A DNA stretch of 64,000 nt. Origin: Aquilaria yunnanensis. Lineage: Eukaryota; Streptophyta; Magnoliopsida; Malvales; Thymelaeaceae. The DNA lies in contig CM077599.1 in the NCBI GenBank assembly GCA_039654915.1, positions 66,950,501 to 67,014,500 on the forward strand. Reading direction: 5' to 3'. Shown piece after piece: positions 33,837 to 45,899 of the stretch; within the stretch, counting starts at the first letter, position 1, and every line of letters begins with the position of its first letter. A model generated the notes under the pieces. That model did no database searches and was not told the origin of the DNA. It saw only the letters and a list, made by a program, of their open reading frames with translations. A program made the position numbers and the translations under genes.

Positions 33837-35080
33837 TTACGTAATGTAAGGTAATAAATCATTTGCATGGTAAGTTCTAAGCATCATCATTGCTTCAGGG
33901 GTTGATAGTTCACAAAATTCATTTCTGATTTTCTTAGCAACTATGTAAGGTCCATCCCAATTAGGCTTGAGCATTCTAAATTCCGGATTCTTCCCTATTA
34001 ACTCTGCCTTAATGAAAGCTAACTTTCTTACTTGTATAGCTTTCTTTTTGGTTTTTCGATTAAGGGTTAACATAACCCACTATTTGAAGACCTTCATGCA
34101 GCATCCTCTCTTAACTCTTCCAACAGGTCTAGCTTTTTTTATAGTTCTTTATCATTTTTATTAGGGTCGTAGGCTCTAACTCTTTGGGTAGGTTGGGCAG
34201 TTTCCAATGGTATTAGAGTGTCTGTTCCATAAATAAAAGCGATAAGTGATTCATTAATGGCCCCATGTGGCATCATCCTATAGTCCTATAGGACACTTAG
34301 GAGCTCTTCTGCCCATCTTCCTTTGGCCTTTCCTTGCCTATTTTTAGGCATTCCTTTATGGTTCAATTGGTGACTTCCACTTGTCCATTTGACCGGGGAT
34401 GCACAATAGGTGCAAAATAAAGATGAATGCTCTTCGATTCTACAAACTGGAAGGCCTGCCTATTGTCAAATTGCTTTCGATTGTATGTGACAATGGCTTA
34501 AGGGCATCCAGATAAACAAATGATATTCTTTAACAAAAAGTTAATAATTTGAAGGCTATTATCGAGGCCAAGGGCTCTATTTTCACTCATTTTGTAAAGT
34601 AATCTACCACTATGGTGCAACATTTGACCTATCAAGGGGTTATGAGGAATGCTCTGATCAAATCCAGACCTTACATGGAAAAAGGCCTAGGGTTAGTAGC
34701 CAATGAGATGCCAAAAAATAGCAACCTTTGTATTCGTTAATTAAGCTGGCAAGAGGAGCATCACTGTATGAGAATTTTAGTGTCTCTTCGGATTGTGAGC
34801 CAGAAATAGCCTTGTCATAATGTCTTGTAAGCCAAAAAATGAGGGCCAATATGGTCTCCACTTTACCCTTGATGACTTTCCCAGAGAACTTTCTGCCCTT
34901 TTTAGGGTGCAAGGCATCATTGTAAACGAGAAGTGAATCCCCACATATACAGCTCCCCTCCAATGGGAAAAAACCTTCCTAATGTGATCCTAGTCATTTT
35001 TCTATGTTCGAGTATCCTCTTTAAGGCCCCGATTTCAAGATAGAGTCAGATTGGCTTTCTTTAATCATCTTCGAGGGCTT
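33837..35080 (-). pseudogene. Integrase of Tat element 1
   Basis: Translating right to left with several stops and shifts, the zinc-binding region comes first (GELYMWGFTSRLQ, QGYFWLTIRRD), then the late catalytic core (KGRWAEELLSVL, GTDTLIPLETAQPTQRV) and the C-terminal domain (MLKPNWDGPYIV, ending HANDLLPY near 33840). The early core with the first catalytic acidic residues is not readable. It is not functional. Confidence 0.8.
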
Positions 35081-35419
35081 GATGGTGCAACAACTAGATC
35101 GTGGTCTCTTTTTCCGTCATCCTTCGTCGCTGTCCTCCTGATCGTCTTTTTTTTAGGGTCTTTCATTTTGCTTCTGATAAAGGGGACCATGGTCTCACCA
35201 AATATTCTTTCAACTTTCTTGCCTGAATCATTCCCTTGAAGAGCTTTTTTAATTGTAAAAAATCCTCATTGTCAAATCTTTTGTCCTTATGGTATCAACT
35301 ATATTTTTTTATGTCATTTTTATTTGAAGGCTACATTGTTTTTCTTTTGCAAAGCGTAGAGGATATTTGACCGTGTTTCTTTTAGAAGGGGCAGGACGGG
35401 TTATACCCATGAGGGCTCC

Positions 35420-36010
35420 AAAACTCTATTCCTCTTCTTAGAAATGAACCCACAATCTCTGGGTTTTAGCTGTTCTTTTTGTGCCATAGGTCAATTAAGT
35501 TCTTCTGCATGCATGTACCATGTAGCTCGGTCAAGAAACTCCTCTACATTCCTTACAGGTTTTTCATGCAAGTCCCAAGCAAGCTTAGAGTCTTGTGACA
35601 AACCTAGAGTAGTGGCCGCCAGGTGTAATTCTGGAGATAAGTCTTGCACCTGCAATGATTTAGCATTAAATCTCCGCACAAACTCCCTCAAGGACTCATC
35701 TTGGAATTGTCGTATTTTCATTAGGTGAACCACCATTTTAAGGGTTGGCCTGCTCCCTAAGAAGTGTTAGAGGAATGCCTAAGACAAATCCTTGAAATAA
35801 TGGAAGTGTCACTGCCTATTTGTCCCAAACCATGAGGCGGCCATTCCTGTGTGAGCTCTACACAGGATCACGTCAAAGGCCTGTTCTATTCTCATGGAAG
35901 TAACATACCTTTGTAAGTGATTGACTGGATCTATAAGGCTGTCATAAGGATTAATCTTTAACATTTGGAAGCCATTAGGAGTTGGGGCATTGGTTATCTC
36001 CTCTGTGAAT
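35420..36010 (-). pseudogene. Gag of Tat element 1
   Basis: Readable segments include GFQMLKINPYDSLIDPVNHL and ESLREFVRRFNAKSL, matching the retrotransposon gag domain of Tat-like elements. The clean part is 35491-35736. The frame is broken by stops upstream (to about 36480). Downstream it runs within about 350 bp into integrase, so protease, RT and RNase H have been deleted. Confidence 0.82.
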
Positions 36011-36517
36011 GTCTAGAGCCACATATAATCAATGTCAATGGATGAACTACATTTTGAAGCTCAGAGGTCTTCATACGCTACTCCATCTGATGCTTATGTC
36101 ACTTCCAACAAGGCCATCAGACTGCCCTGGTAACATGTGCAGGTCTATTGCGGGACTCTTTGGAGGTGGACCCTGTGGAGAAACCTAACGAGGCTCAGTT
36201 GACTTTCTGTGGCTTCTTCTAGAGGGCTCTTAACAAGGCCCACCGAATATCTTGTTGGACAGTCACCTTCAGCTACTCAAACAAAGTGTGTTGAAGAGCT
36301 AGAAACAGATAGTCATCCAACAGTTTGGGACCTTTCCCCTTGCGGGGGTCCCACTAAATGGCTAAAGGCTCCTCCACATCAACCTTCCAATTAGTCTCCT
36401 TATGTTTAAAGTCCTATGGACCCTATAGGGTGACTAGTCTAATCTCCATGATGGCTCTCATGGTCATTTCCCAACTGATCCAGGGTGTCCATTCTAGATC
36501 TTCGAGTGTTCACAATA

Positions 36518-36538
36518 TTTCCCTTAGATGACACCAAA
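36518..36538 (-). promoter_or_regulatory. Decayed primer binding site of Tat element 1
   Basis: The sense strand reads TTTGGTGTCATCTAAGGGAA. Tat-lineage elements commonly have TTTGGCGCCGTCTGTGGGAA here (from memory); most differences are C to T or G to A. Confidence 0.6.
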
Positions 36539-36539
36539 T

Positions 36540-36931
36540 TGATAGCAAAAGGAGGGACCGGCTAGGCCTAGCCTAATTACTTAGCACTAGGTGAATGAAG
36601 ATCTAGTGGACAAGGACAATGTTAGAACCTGGGATGTGTTCACGGGGAAACCCTTTGATGATCAAGTTAGTTTCTAGCAGGCGATGAAAAGTAGCAGAAA
36701 GCTTTAGCTAGGAAAAAAACCTCATATCTCGAGATTGGTAAATGGTCTGACTTATATAGCTGAGGCGAGATCTGTGAGAGTTGCTTTGGGATAGGAATTC
36801 TTAGATCAATCTCATAATTCTGAGATCTTCTTTCCATCTTGGATGAGTTTCCTTTTTTGGCCTGCTAGACCTCTTAGTCCGAGCTTGTCTCATGAGGATA
36901 TGGGCTCTCAAGTTAAGCCTATGTCTTATCA
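36540..36931 (-). repeat. 5' LTR of Tat element 1
   Basis: 392 bp, plus-strand ends TGATAGC...CTTATCA. It is similar over its whole length to 25123-25519. The minus strand has TATA motif CTATATAAG at 36751-36759. Confidence 0.88.
36751..36759 (-). promoter_or_regulatory. TATA box of Tat element 1 5' LTR
   Basis: CTATATAAG on the minus strand. The same nonamer is in the LTR of Tat element 2 (41640-41648). Confidence 0.7.
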
Positions 36932-36936
36932 CCAAT

Positions 36937-37780
36937 CATATAAGACATATGTACAAATAAGATCACAAACTGTTATTGAATATGGATATTTTTTTTAGAC
37001 ATATATGAATAAGAACATAAAAATGAAATATTTTTTAACTAACCTTTACTCTTTTATATTAAGCCAATAAATTAAGTTTTAGCATTTTCTAATATGTACA
37101 AATATAGATAGGGATACATACATATTTCTTATATTATCTTTGTTTGTAAATAATTTTATGACTTCTTACACTTTATTTTTTGCATGTACACTTATGATTA
37201 CGAATTTTTCCTTAAAAGTAAAGTTGGGGTAAGATTAGATAAAAGCATAAAAATTGAGAGCTAAAACCAAATAAGCCCAAAAATTTCTTAAAATCAAAAT
37301 ATGCTTTGTTTCTTGCTCGTTTGGATTTTGGGTTACTCGATTTGCTCTCTAGTTAAATTGGGCCTCATCAAAATTGATGAAGAGACTATGATCATGCTTT
37401 AAACGAATAATCAACCGTGCCAAATAGATCAAACCATAGCTATGAACGACGACAATGGAGTAGAAGGGCTGAACGATGAAGATTAAGAGGAAGGCCATGA
37501 ACGATAGAGGTGGAGCGGACTGTGGAGAACGATTACAATGGAGCTAGAAGGGGGAAATGAGATGCGATGTAGCAAAAAGTGAAGTTGAAACGACGTTGCA
37601 GGTGTGAACGCGATGTTAAGGATACACAAGGGATCAAAATCAAAACAAAGTGTGAAAATGGTTATTCATGGGGTAGGGTGCAAGAGAAGCTGAGCATATA
37701 TCAAACTAAAACTAAATGTATAAGTTAATGAATTTAAATTGTTCGTGTAACTATCATACATAAAATTCAATCTATATCAT
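36937..37780. other. AT-rich intergenic sequence
   Basis: The first part resembles the degenerate units at 21660-21945 and 24840-25117. No gene is seen in the rest. Confidence 0.5.
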
Positions 37781-37781
37781 A

Positions 37782-38010
37782 CTCTGCTCGTCCCAATATT
37801 GAATGAACCATTTGCATTGGGCATAGAGATTAGAGTCTATGTAATGTATGTCATTGTTTTCATTTTTTACCCTAAAGTTAGAATATATATTGAGTTTAAA
37901 TGATAGTAGTTAGGAGAATTAGATATTAAAAACCGTCTTAAAAAATGGTTCAACTCTTTTTGGGATAGCCATAAAAGGATTACGGTTCACTCTATATAGG
38001 ATAGAATGAG
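37782..38010. mobile_element. Diverged Stowaway-like MITE
   Basis: 229 bp with TA on both sides (37780-37781 and 38011-38012). End sequences CTCTGCTCGTCCCAATAT and, inverted, CTCATTCTATCCTATAT keep the Stowaway pattern, followed at both ends by GAATGAACC/GAGTGAACC. Confidence 0.6.
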
Positions 38011-38499
38011 TAATTTATTGATAGTTAATGGATAATTTAAACTATTAATGTTTTCCTTTTTATAAATTAAATTTTTTTGCCAACTTAATTTTTCCAAGGC
38101 TATATACCACTAGAATTTATAGGACGTTAAGGACTGTTTGAAATGTAACTTAAAGATTTGAGTTAATGATACATTTTCCATGACTTTTAGTTAATTTCTA
38201 GAACGTAAAAATTGCAAACAAAAACATTACTTTTGTGACTCTGCCCAAATCAACCATTATTTTTTCCAGCTCAAATGTATAACCCATGTTTCTAAATGGG
38301 CCAAAATTAGCCGCTCTTTGTTAAATTGCAAAAATATTTTTTCATGAAATGATTATAATTTGTAAAAAAAATCTACATGATAATATTCTAAGTTAATATT
38401 GAGTATGCTTTGTAAAACAAGAAGTATAGTTCTTTTTAAATCACGAGAGCTAGAGTGAGGGGTGTGGGTGAGAGGATAGAGCTAGGTTTAGGCCTTTTT

Positions 38500-39790
38500 C
38501 TGGGAGATTAGGCTTTCGACAAGACAAGCATAGGCAAACGAAAGGAATTGGACACAGTCGAGTTACTTTTCATTATGATTCACAAATTTCCCACATGGTT
38601 AGAGCCTTAAGGATCTATGGACAGATTGGTTCTAGAAGTTTTTGTAGTTGTGCAAATGAATGCTAAGGGATGAAGATTTAGCTTTGTTTGGTCCAAATAG
38701 GTTGGAGACTGAGATAACTTGGAAAGGATGTTGGGCAGCATTATTCATTCTTATAAACTTAGAGCTAATCGAACTGTGCAAAAAAAATTAGGGGAAACCT
38801 GTATGTGACAAATGACAGACATCACGGGCGGATATGGACAATCTGTGATTATGGATCCTACGTCCAGGATGTCTATCGTCTGTCACATAATTCAAACCCA
38901 AAAATAAATTTGTTGACAACAACGTTACCAAGGATTTTGGTAGACTTTTCATAGCTAGGAGGTTGATGAAGGATGGGAGTATGAAAGCATTACTATAAAC
39001 ATTTAAGTGGTCAATGCATTGGTGATTAATAAACATGTTGAACCTTCAGTTCCCTTCCTCACTGGTAGGTTTTAGAATAATGTTTTGAGGCAGTTTTCAA
39101 ATTTGTGACAATCTTTTAAAAAAAAAATGTTTGCAGTGTTAGACGATGGATGTCAGAAACTATGGTAGTAAGACAGGGATTGTTAGTTTCGAATCAATGC
39201 CAATTCATTCATATAATCTAGATAAGTTTGATTGTGGAAGGTTAAAGTATTGTTTGGTCTGCAAGCCATTTGTCTCTGATACTTCAAAGTTTCTTGCAGA
39301 AAACATTCTTGCGAAGTATAAGTATGGCTACAATGTGAAAGTCATGGGTGGTAGAATGGTATTTTTTATTTGTACTTGGAAGTAACTTTACAAGTAAATT
39401 AGGGTTTGAAAGATTACATTTTAAAGGAAAATCTACATGCTCCTTGAAACCTGGAGAGGCATGGAAAATCTACCCACTTTTTAAAACTCGGAAAGATACC
39501 AAGTTACAATTTGGCAATGTAGTAGCACGCAATATGTTAGTGGGATTTCATCCCTGGTTAGGCCTGTGATATCTGAACTCCTTAGCCATTGGGCCAAAGT
39601 GCTTCGGATTAGTAGAATGGTATTAATTTGTGTTTCTTCACTTAATGATATATTTATTTTTTTTATTCAAATGCTAAGATGTTTCAGACTGGGTTTTTTA
39701 ATTCAAACACTGAAATCTTGGAGCATGTTTGCTAGTAAAATGCAGAAAGAGTGCCTTTACATGCTTTTAACATCAATTTCTTTATTGAAT
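38500..39790 (+). pseudogene. LINE-associated DUF4283-like ORF1 remnant
   Basis: Discontinuous frames recall the RNA-binding plus DUF4283-type proteins of plant LINE elements and related genes: RALRIYGQIGSRSF (about 38602), HSYKLRANRTVQKKL (about 38751) and YGYNVKVMGGRMVFF (about 39324). There are stops throughout and a hairpin-like insertion at about 38801-38888. No reverse transcriptase is found. The match is by motif order only, so the family call is tentative. Confidence 0.4.
38801..38888. repeat. Imperfect inverted repeat
   Basis: Arms start ATGTGACA..TGACAGACATC and end GATGTCTATCGTCTGTCACAT, about 40 bp each with small gaps and a short spacer. It may be a tiny fold-back element within the LINE-like remnant. 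Confidence 0.7.
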
Positions 39791-39893
39791 TAGCCCGCCA
39801 ATGCATGGGGTATATTTAATTTTGGAAAAATTAAGCCGAAAGATCATTAACTATAGGAAAGAAAAAGCTGATGTGTGTGAACAATACCCTTAA

Positions 39894-40063
39894 GGGTCTA
39901 TTTGGATTGAGGGAAGGGGAAGGAAAATTAATATGGTTCCTTTTTTTGGATAAGAAGAAATAGAAGGGGAATGAGGTCCAATTTGGGGGGGGGGGGGCTC
40001 ATCCCTCTCATTTTCCCCTCTCCTTAATTACTCATTCATTTATTAATTGAATCCAAATAAACC
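39894..40063. mobile_element. Tourist/Harbinger-like MITE
   Basis: Inverted ends GGGTCTATTTGGATT and (inverted) GGTTTATTTGGATT about 170 bp apart, flanked by TTAA on both sides. It contains a run of 13 G at 39985-39997. Confidence 0.55.
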
Positions 40064-40499
40064 TTAAAAATTATAGTTTGTGACTCTCTGGTAATGTAGG
40101 AGAACAAGTTTGCAAAAATTTGAGGGGTACAATAAGTTCTTTCTTACTGCATGCACTCACAACTGGGATACTTAGAAATTAGTATAAACTATTGAACCAT
40201 GAAAGATAGGAAGCGTAGGTGTTTTGAGGGAGACGAGAGAGCTCAAAATGAGAAACAAGTGAAGTTAGTGTTTGTATTTATTTTAAGTGAAGTGGGAGAT
40301 ATATTTTATTGTAAGCAATGTGGGATAAAAAACCATTTTCAATTGTACATTATAGGCAATAGGGCTTTGGCCAATAAATGTGGGATACGCCTTTTGAAAT
40401 ACACATTATATAACGATTTTTGACATACTTCAAAAGGCTTAGTATAAGTGCTTTTGTTGGGTTTAAAACTCATGAGTGCAATGTATCATAACCGGTCTT

Positions 40500-41505
40500 C
40501 TTTAGACTATGAACCAGTTCTTGACTAAATAAAACTTCACTTACAAAGTACTTAGCGAAGCTCATAGCTTTTGTGAACCAAATGCCTTTCTTGTAAATTA
40601 AGAAGTTCATTTTCATTGTTTATTGTCGTTTCCGCTAATCAGCTATATGCATGTTCGGGTTTTGTGAATGCTTTAGAGATTTCACCAAAAAATCTCATAA
40701 GTGCAACTCTATTCCTACACTCATATAAGTGATTCCATCAACTGTATACTGCACTTTCAACAGTTCTAAGTCTATAAATTCATATTTGTGGTGCAAACAG
40801 CAACGATGGTTTGCTTGGAAAATTTCCAAGACACAGCACAATCACCAAACATAAAAATGTATCGGCTAGTCAATTTTGTCTCATAAGAGTAAAAAATTCA
40901 ATTAGCATCACTTTATCTTTCTAGTACAATGGAAAATCCAGTATAAATATTACCATACTCTTTAGTACTTTTGATATATTTCATAATTCTTCTTAATGCA
41001 ATCTGATGTTCTTTATTTAGACTTTGGGTGTGGCTACTCAATCTACACACAACATAAGCTATGCCATGTTGAGTGAAGTTTACTAGATGCATCAAGCTTC
41101 CAAAGATTTGTGCATACTTTTATTGGGCAATACTCGGTCTTCTATTTTTCTTTAGTTAGGTATTTGCTTAATAAGGAGTACTTACATGTGTGATATTAAA
41201 GTTATTAAATTACCTTACAAGTTTTTCAACATAATGTTCTCATGACAACATTAAACCTTTTCTTTTCCTTATAATTTTGACACCCAAAATCACTTTAACT
41301 TCACGTTGATCTTTCATGCCAAATTATGAAGATAGGAAGCTCTTAATGTCTTCAACTACTTTAACAATAGTTCCAAAATGACCAAATCATCCTCATAAAG
41401 ATCGATAACTACAAGTTCACCATCATCAAGTTTTGTGTAAACACATTGATAGTCAATATGGGCCCAGAAGCTTCGTGGATGGTGAATTGAAGATCTTGCA
41501 ACCAA
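40500..41505 (-). pseudogene. Ty1/copia RT-RNase H remnant
   Basis: Right-to-left reading gives copia landmarks: CVYTKLDDGELVVIDLYEDD (41450-41390), KVILGVKI (about 41290), YAQIFGSLMHLVNFTQHGIA (about 41100), LNKEHQIALRRIMKYIKST (about 41000) and SDANWIF (about 40910). Many stops and shifts are present. The RT end is cut at 41510 by the LTR of Tat element 2. Confidence 0.82.
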
Positions 41506-41510
41506 GATGA

Positions 41511-41858
41511 TGTTAGGGCCCCAGGGTGTTCCCTCGAGGGAAACCCTCCGACGATCAAGTAAGTTTTTAGCCAAAGAATTGTAAATGGTGTAATGTTAGG
41601 TGACAAATCTAATACCTCTGGATTCACGAGAGCGATCTACTTATATAGGCATGGGAAGATCCAAGGAAATAGTTCCTAGATAGGACCTATCCCTTGATTT
41701 TGGGATCCTATTTCCATCCTTGTTCGGTTTACTTTCCACCATTGTTAGGTTTCCCATTTTGACATGATTGGAGTTGCGCTCCTTCGCCTCTTATCATTGG
41801 TCCTTTGGTATAGGCCTATTCACTAGTGGCCGCGCATGGGACCTCATCCTACCAATAA
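41511..41858 (-). repeat. 3' LTR of Tat element 2
   Basis: Plus-strand TGTTAGGGCC ... CCAATAA. A tract AAAGCGGGTAGAG on the minus strand (41859-41871) precedes it in element sense. A TATA motif CTATATAAG is at 41640-41648 on the minus strand. With the other LTR missing, the ends rest on these signals. Confidence 0.7.
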
Positions 41859-42641
41859 CTCTACCCGCTTTAAGAAAAAATGGTTCTGGGTCTTACATTT
41901 TCAGGGAAGGGTCAAAACGCTACCATTTTTCTCTAGGATTCTTTACTTAGGCATTCTGCCACTTCGTGGCTAGGGTACAATGGCCATATGACATATTTTC
42001 ATGCTTTTCACAAGTCATCGTATTCAGTGGGGTATGATGTCCCACCCAACAACTTCCAGAGGAATGCATCAGAGCGTTATTGGTTTTTGGAATGTTTCCA
42101 TCATTCATTTCTCTTTGGTACATATAGCAGTTTTAATGATTGGGTTAGGAGGTAAAGTGACACCTATTTAATGTTGCATTAGAGAAGTGAGTTGGTTTGA
42201 ATTTTTAGTAGCTGCTTCCTGCCATGCATCTGACTCCTAGTGTCCTAAATATTCGCCATAATGATGATCGCAGTTTCTAAGGGGTTACCTGAAACTCATG
42301 GTCCCCTCTATGTATAGGGTAGGTTTTTTACCTATTCTCTTTCACCATGTTATTGCCCATTCACTTCTCCCATCCTTTTGTGTTTATCTGCTACTTTTTT
42401 TCAACACTGGTAAGTTCTTTTTTCACAATTTCTTCGTTCATTCCCTTACAAGCAGTTTGATTTAGGTAATGAATTCTAGCTTTCCTCACTTGCTCATACT
42501 TTCTTTGTCATATTGTAAACATTATATTTTAGACTGGACTATGTGTTGTGCTGTTTGATTTTTTTTCTAGTTTTTCTTGTTTTTTTGCCATCCATCATAT
42601 GCTAGCGGCAGCCCTTACCATCTCTCCGCTAGTTTTTCTAA

Positions 42642-45295
42642 ATGACATCTTCAAGATCTTCATTAGGAAAGGCTATCGCTGGTTGTGTTTCTTCATTATC
42701 TGGTGGGGTAAATGAGGTCGATGCCTCAAGGGAGGTGTTTGTCCTTAATCCGATAGTGTTGAAGTGTGTGAGAACGTCTCTTATTGAGGAGACCCTGTTG
42801 ACTAACCTCGAGAGGTTCTTTTGGCCGAATAGGGTTGTGGCTACCCTTACTAGAATGCTAGCATTGGAAGATGAAGGCCTCACTGAAGGCAACCTAAGGG
42901 CTAATTTCCTTGCCGTATTTGTGGGCTAGTTACAAGTATAGCTTCAGTTCCCCTTCCATTTGTTGGTGGAGCAATTTTGCAAGCACTACCAGGTGTAGCC
43001 TTCGCAGCTAATGTCAAACTCCTTCAACTACATAAATTTCTTTATCCTCTGCTACAAGTTGGAGATGGTGGCCCCCTTGGTGAAAGTCTTTCTCCAATTT
43101 TACATGCTGGATTTAAAGAAGGGTGCATTGTTCTTCCATGTGGCCCTCGTTAACCGAGAAAGGAACAAATTCTTTTTATTCTTTTCCTGTAAGAACTCAT
43201 AGGCCGACTGGAAAGATCATTTTTTCTACACATTGAAGAAGCCGGCATAGGGCATTTCGTGTAAGTGTGCGTCGACCCCTTAACAGGCCCTGGTCCAAAG
43301 GCCTTCATAATACGTGGTCTTTAAGGGGCATAGAGCTTACAACGGGCATCTAACTAGTTTGGAATCAGTGGTGGGGAACCCAAGCTTCGCATAGTTGTTC
43401 CCTATCCACTACACAAAAATCAAGGAGACGTCGCTTTGGTGGGCAGGAATCAGTAGAACCCACTTAACTTACCAAGACTTGTTGAGTTCCATTAACTGGG
43501 TTCTAGGGCAAAATGAGTCATTGGTGGAGTCGTTCGAGATAGCCTTTCAAGACCAGCGAAGTCTTGCAGACCCTGAAAGTCGTGCCCTATGCTTATTCAT
43601 CTTGCTTTTTTATTTGCTAGAATGATTATGACTTAGTTGTTTCCATTTCGCAGATATGGTGGCCAAGCCAAGGAGTTGATAAAACGTACAAGAGTATAGT
43701 TGACAGGATGGCCAATACCTGCAAACTTCAAATCTGGTTGGCCAAGGCAGCCTATACTCCGAAAGATGTAGCGTCAGTTTTGAAGTTTGCACCTCTTGTG
43801 GTATATATAAAGGAGTCTTTTCCAAAGGTTCCTCAACTAGTCTAGAAGAAGCCGTACTCTTCCAAAAGGATGAAAGTCCCATAAAGTAGAAGTGATGCTA
43901 TAATCCATTTTTTCAATTATTTACCCTACCCTGGCATCGATTTGATGTTCTTTTGTGTTGATTATGGGTCTTTTAATCCAGCTTTTTTTGTGAAGTGTCC
44001 CAATGGGAGCAAACCACTCTACTGCTATGGACTCGAAGTCGCCTGAGGCTTTGTCCGATAAGGTGCCCGACCCTCTCATTCTTCCCCTATTGTGATTCAT
44101 ACAAAAGTTGTCTTAGAGAAGGCCTCGATGAAGGTGTCGGTAGGAGGACTTCCAAGTCCACTAAATGGGGGCCTCATTTACTCAGTTTTGTGGAGGATCA
44201 CTTCAAACCACACAATTTGATCCTTAAGCAGGGCCAGGCTCAAAATCAAGGTTTGGCGCTCATGGGGTTTTCACCAGACTAGGTTTTTGGCCCCAAGTGT
44301 GTGGTGGGTCTTGGTGAGTCAATCCTAGAGGATCGAGTTTACATTACCCACCGCATCTTGGTGGGCCTGAAGACCCCTAGAGATTGGCACTATTTTGCTC
44401 ATCTGTCTTAAGAGGATGGTGTCCAATTGATGAGTGCTGCTTCTGGCCTCCTTCAGATGTGTCAATTATCCTTCTTCATGGTAAGTATGTTTGAGTAGAC
44501 ATTTTGTAATCATTCTTACCTATAGGAAGCCATCGTCACCTACTTAATCCAGGGAGAGGTGTGTTGCCCACGAGAAGGCGATATAGACCTTGTTGGCCCA
44601 GTTTGACAATGTCAAGTCAATGAGTGCATTACTGAATAGGGACCTAACGGCAAAGTGCATTGCCTGTGAGACTTTGGCCAATAAGCTCCAGAAGAGGCAA
44701 AAGGGAGAAGTAGGAGAAGCTTTCCTAGGACCTGAAACAAAAACTGGTAGAGCCCTTTGTAAGGATAAGGAGAAGAAGGTACAGATCCTCATTGAGGCCC
44801 AGTAATTCAAGTCCTAGTTGAAGGCCATAAAGAAAACTATTAGGGCCATCGAGGAAAGCCTTTTTGTAAGTGTGCTAGCTCAGTCAGGTTCATTAGTCAC
44901 GTAGGACATATTTAGCTCTAGGTCAGTTATCGCCACTCCATCTTCGTGGAGCGAATTGTGAAGATTGGCTGGGTTAGGCAGAGGGTGCAGGAAGCGTATG
45001 AAGGGCTTCACACTAAGTTCAAGGCCTATGTTAAGGAGTTTGTATCAACCGTCCAGGTGTAAGAGAGGGGGCTTGGCAATAAAACTTTTGAAGAATTCAA
45101 AGACTGCTTCCTTTCCTACAACTTTTTGATTGAGTAGGCGCATCTGAACCTAGACCTGTCATTACTACTACTCATGTAGAACTCGGTTCAAACTTCGACA
45201 CATGGCTGAAGAAAAGGAAGGCTAGAAAGACTCCCTATGACCAGAGCTCACTGGCGATAGACATTAAGAAAGTTCCTATTGAAGATGAGTTCTAA
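42642..45295 (+). pseudogene. Antisense additional gene of Tat element 2 (putative gypsy-type transposon domain, coiled coil)
   Basis: It starts at ATGACATCTTCAAG and ends at TAA 45293-45295, nearly the same span as copy 1 (2654 versus 2664 bp). The first 95 codons are open. Later readable segments include KGALFFHVALVNRERNKFF (43117 on) and IHYTKIKETSLWWAG (43401 on), matching the Pfam putative gypsy-type transposon family in copy 1. A coiled-coil segment is at 44590-44805. Candidate splice signals are acceptor TTTCGCAG near 43653, and donor GTAAGTATG (44481) with acceptor CTATAG (44525); that last intron would be very short. Several stops make it a pseudogene. A TATA-like CTATGTATAGGG lies at about 42309. 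Confidence 0.75.
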
Positions 45296-45899
45296 GTGGC
45301 TTTGTATTTGGGTCTTCATCTGATAGATTCCTTCCTAGACTTTCAAGCTGTGGTTCCACAAATGTTTAAAGGATATTAGTAAAATGTACTTTCACAATTG
45401 CGTGGATAGGCATTGTTTGCTCCTTATTCAAAGCCTTCATATGATTTGTGCTTCCCCACTAGTGGCTGTGCTTTGCCATCAGCTAGCTAGCCCATAGGTT
45501 TAGATTATCAAGGAATTTATGTAAATCAAAATATTTTTGGAAAGGATTCTGATGGTTATATTAATGGAATGTTTATTCTACGTTCTTTTTTTCTTTTTAC
45601 ATTTCTTTTGTTTGACCTTAATGCCGAATCACAACTTAAAGATCGACTTTGTCAATGGTCATTTACTTAGTTTAGCCTCGAATGTCTTTGGGATTATTCT
45701 CCACTAGCATGCCGAATCATCATTTAGAGTTTTAATTCTTGAAGATTCTTCTAAGATCTCATTTTATTGACTTCATTTGTTTCTAGAGGGCTTAGGGGCC
45801 TCATATGTAGGTTCATGGAAAACTAAATCTAGTAGCATGAATACCTTCATTATTTTAATTCACAAAGTATGATAACAAATCGTCATTACACAAAGTAAA

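Larger units (their letters stand above)
25123..36931 (-). mobile_element. Tat-lineage Ty3/gypsy element 1 (Retand/Grande-type), full outline, internally deleted
   Basis: Two LTR copies (25123-25519 and 36540-36931) bracket, in minus order, a decayed primer site, gag, integrase and a plus-strand additional gene. Flanks CCAAC (25118-25122) and CCAAT (36932-36936) look like a target duplication with one change. A TATATAAG motif in the right LTR confirms the minus direction. Protease, RT and RNase H are missing between gag and integrase. At least two later insertions lie inside (about 25560-28650 and 32378-33410). All frames carry several stops, so it cannot move on its own. Confidence 0.82.
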
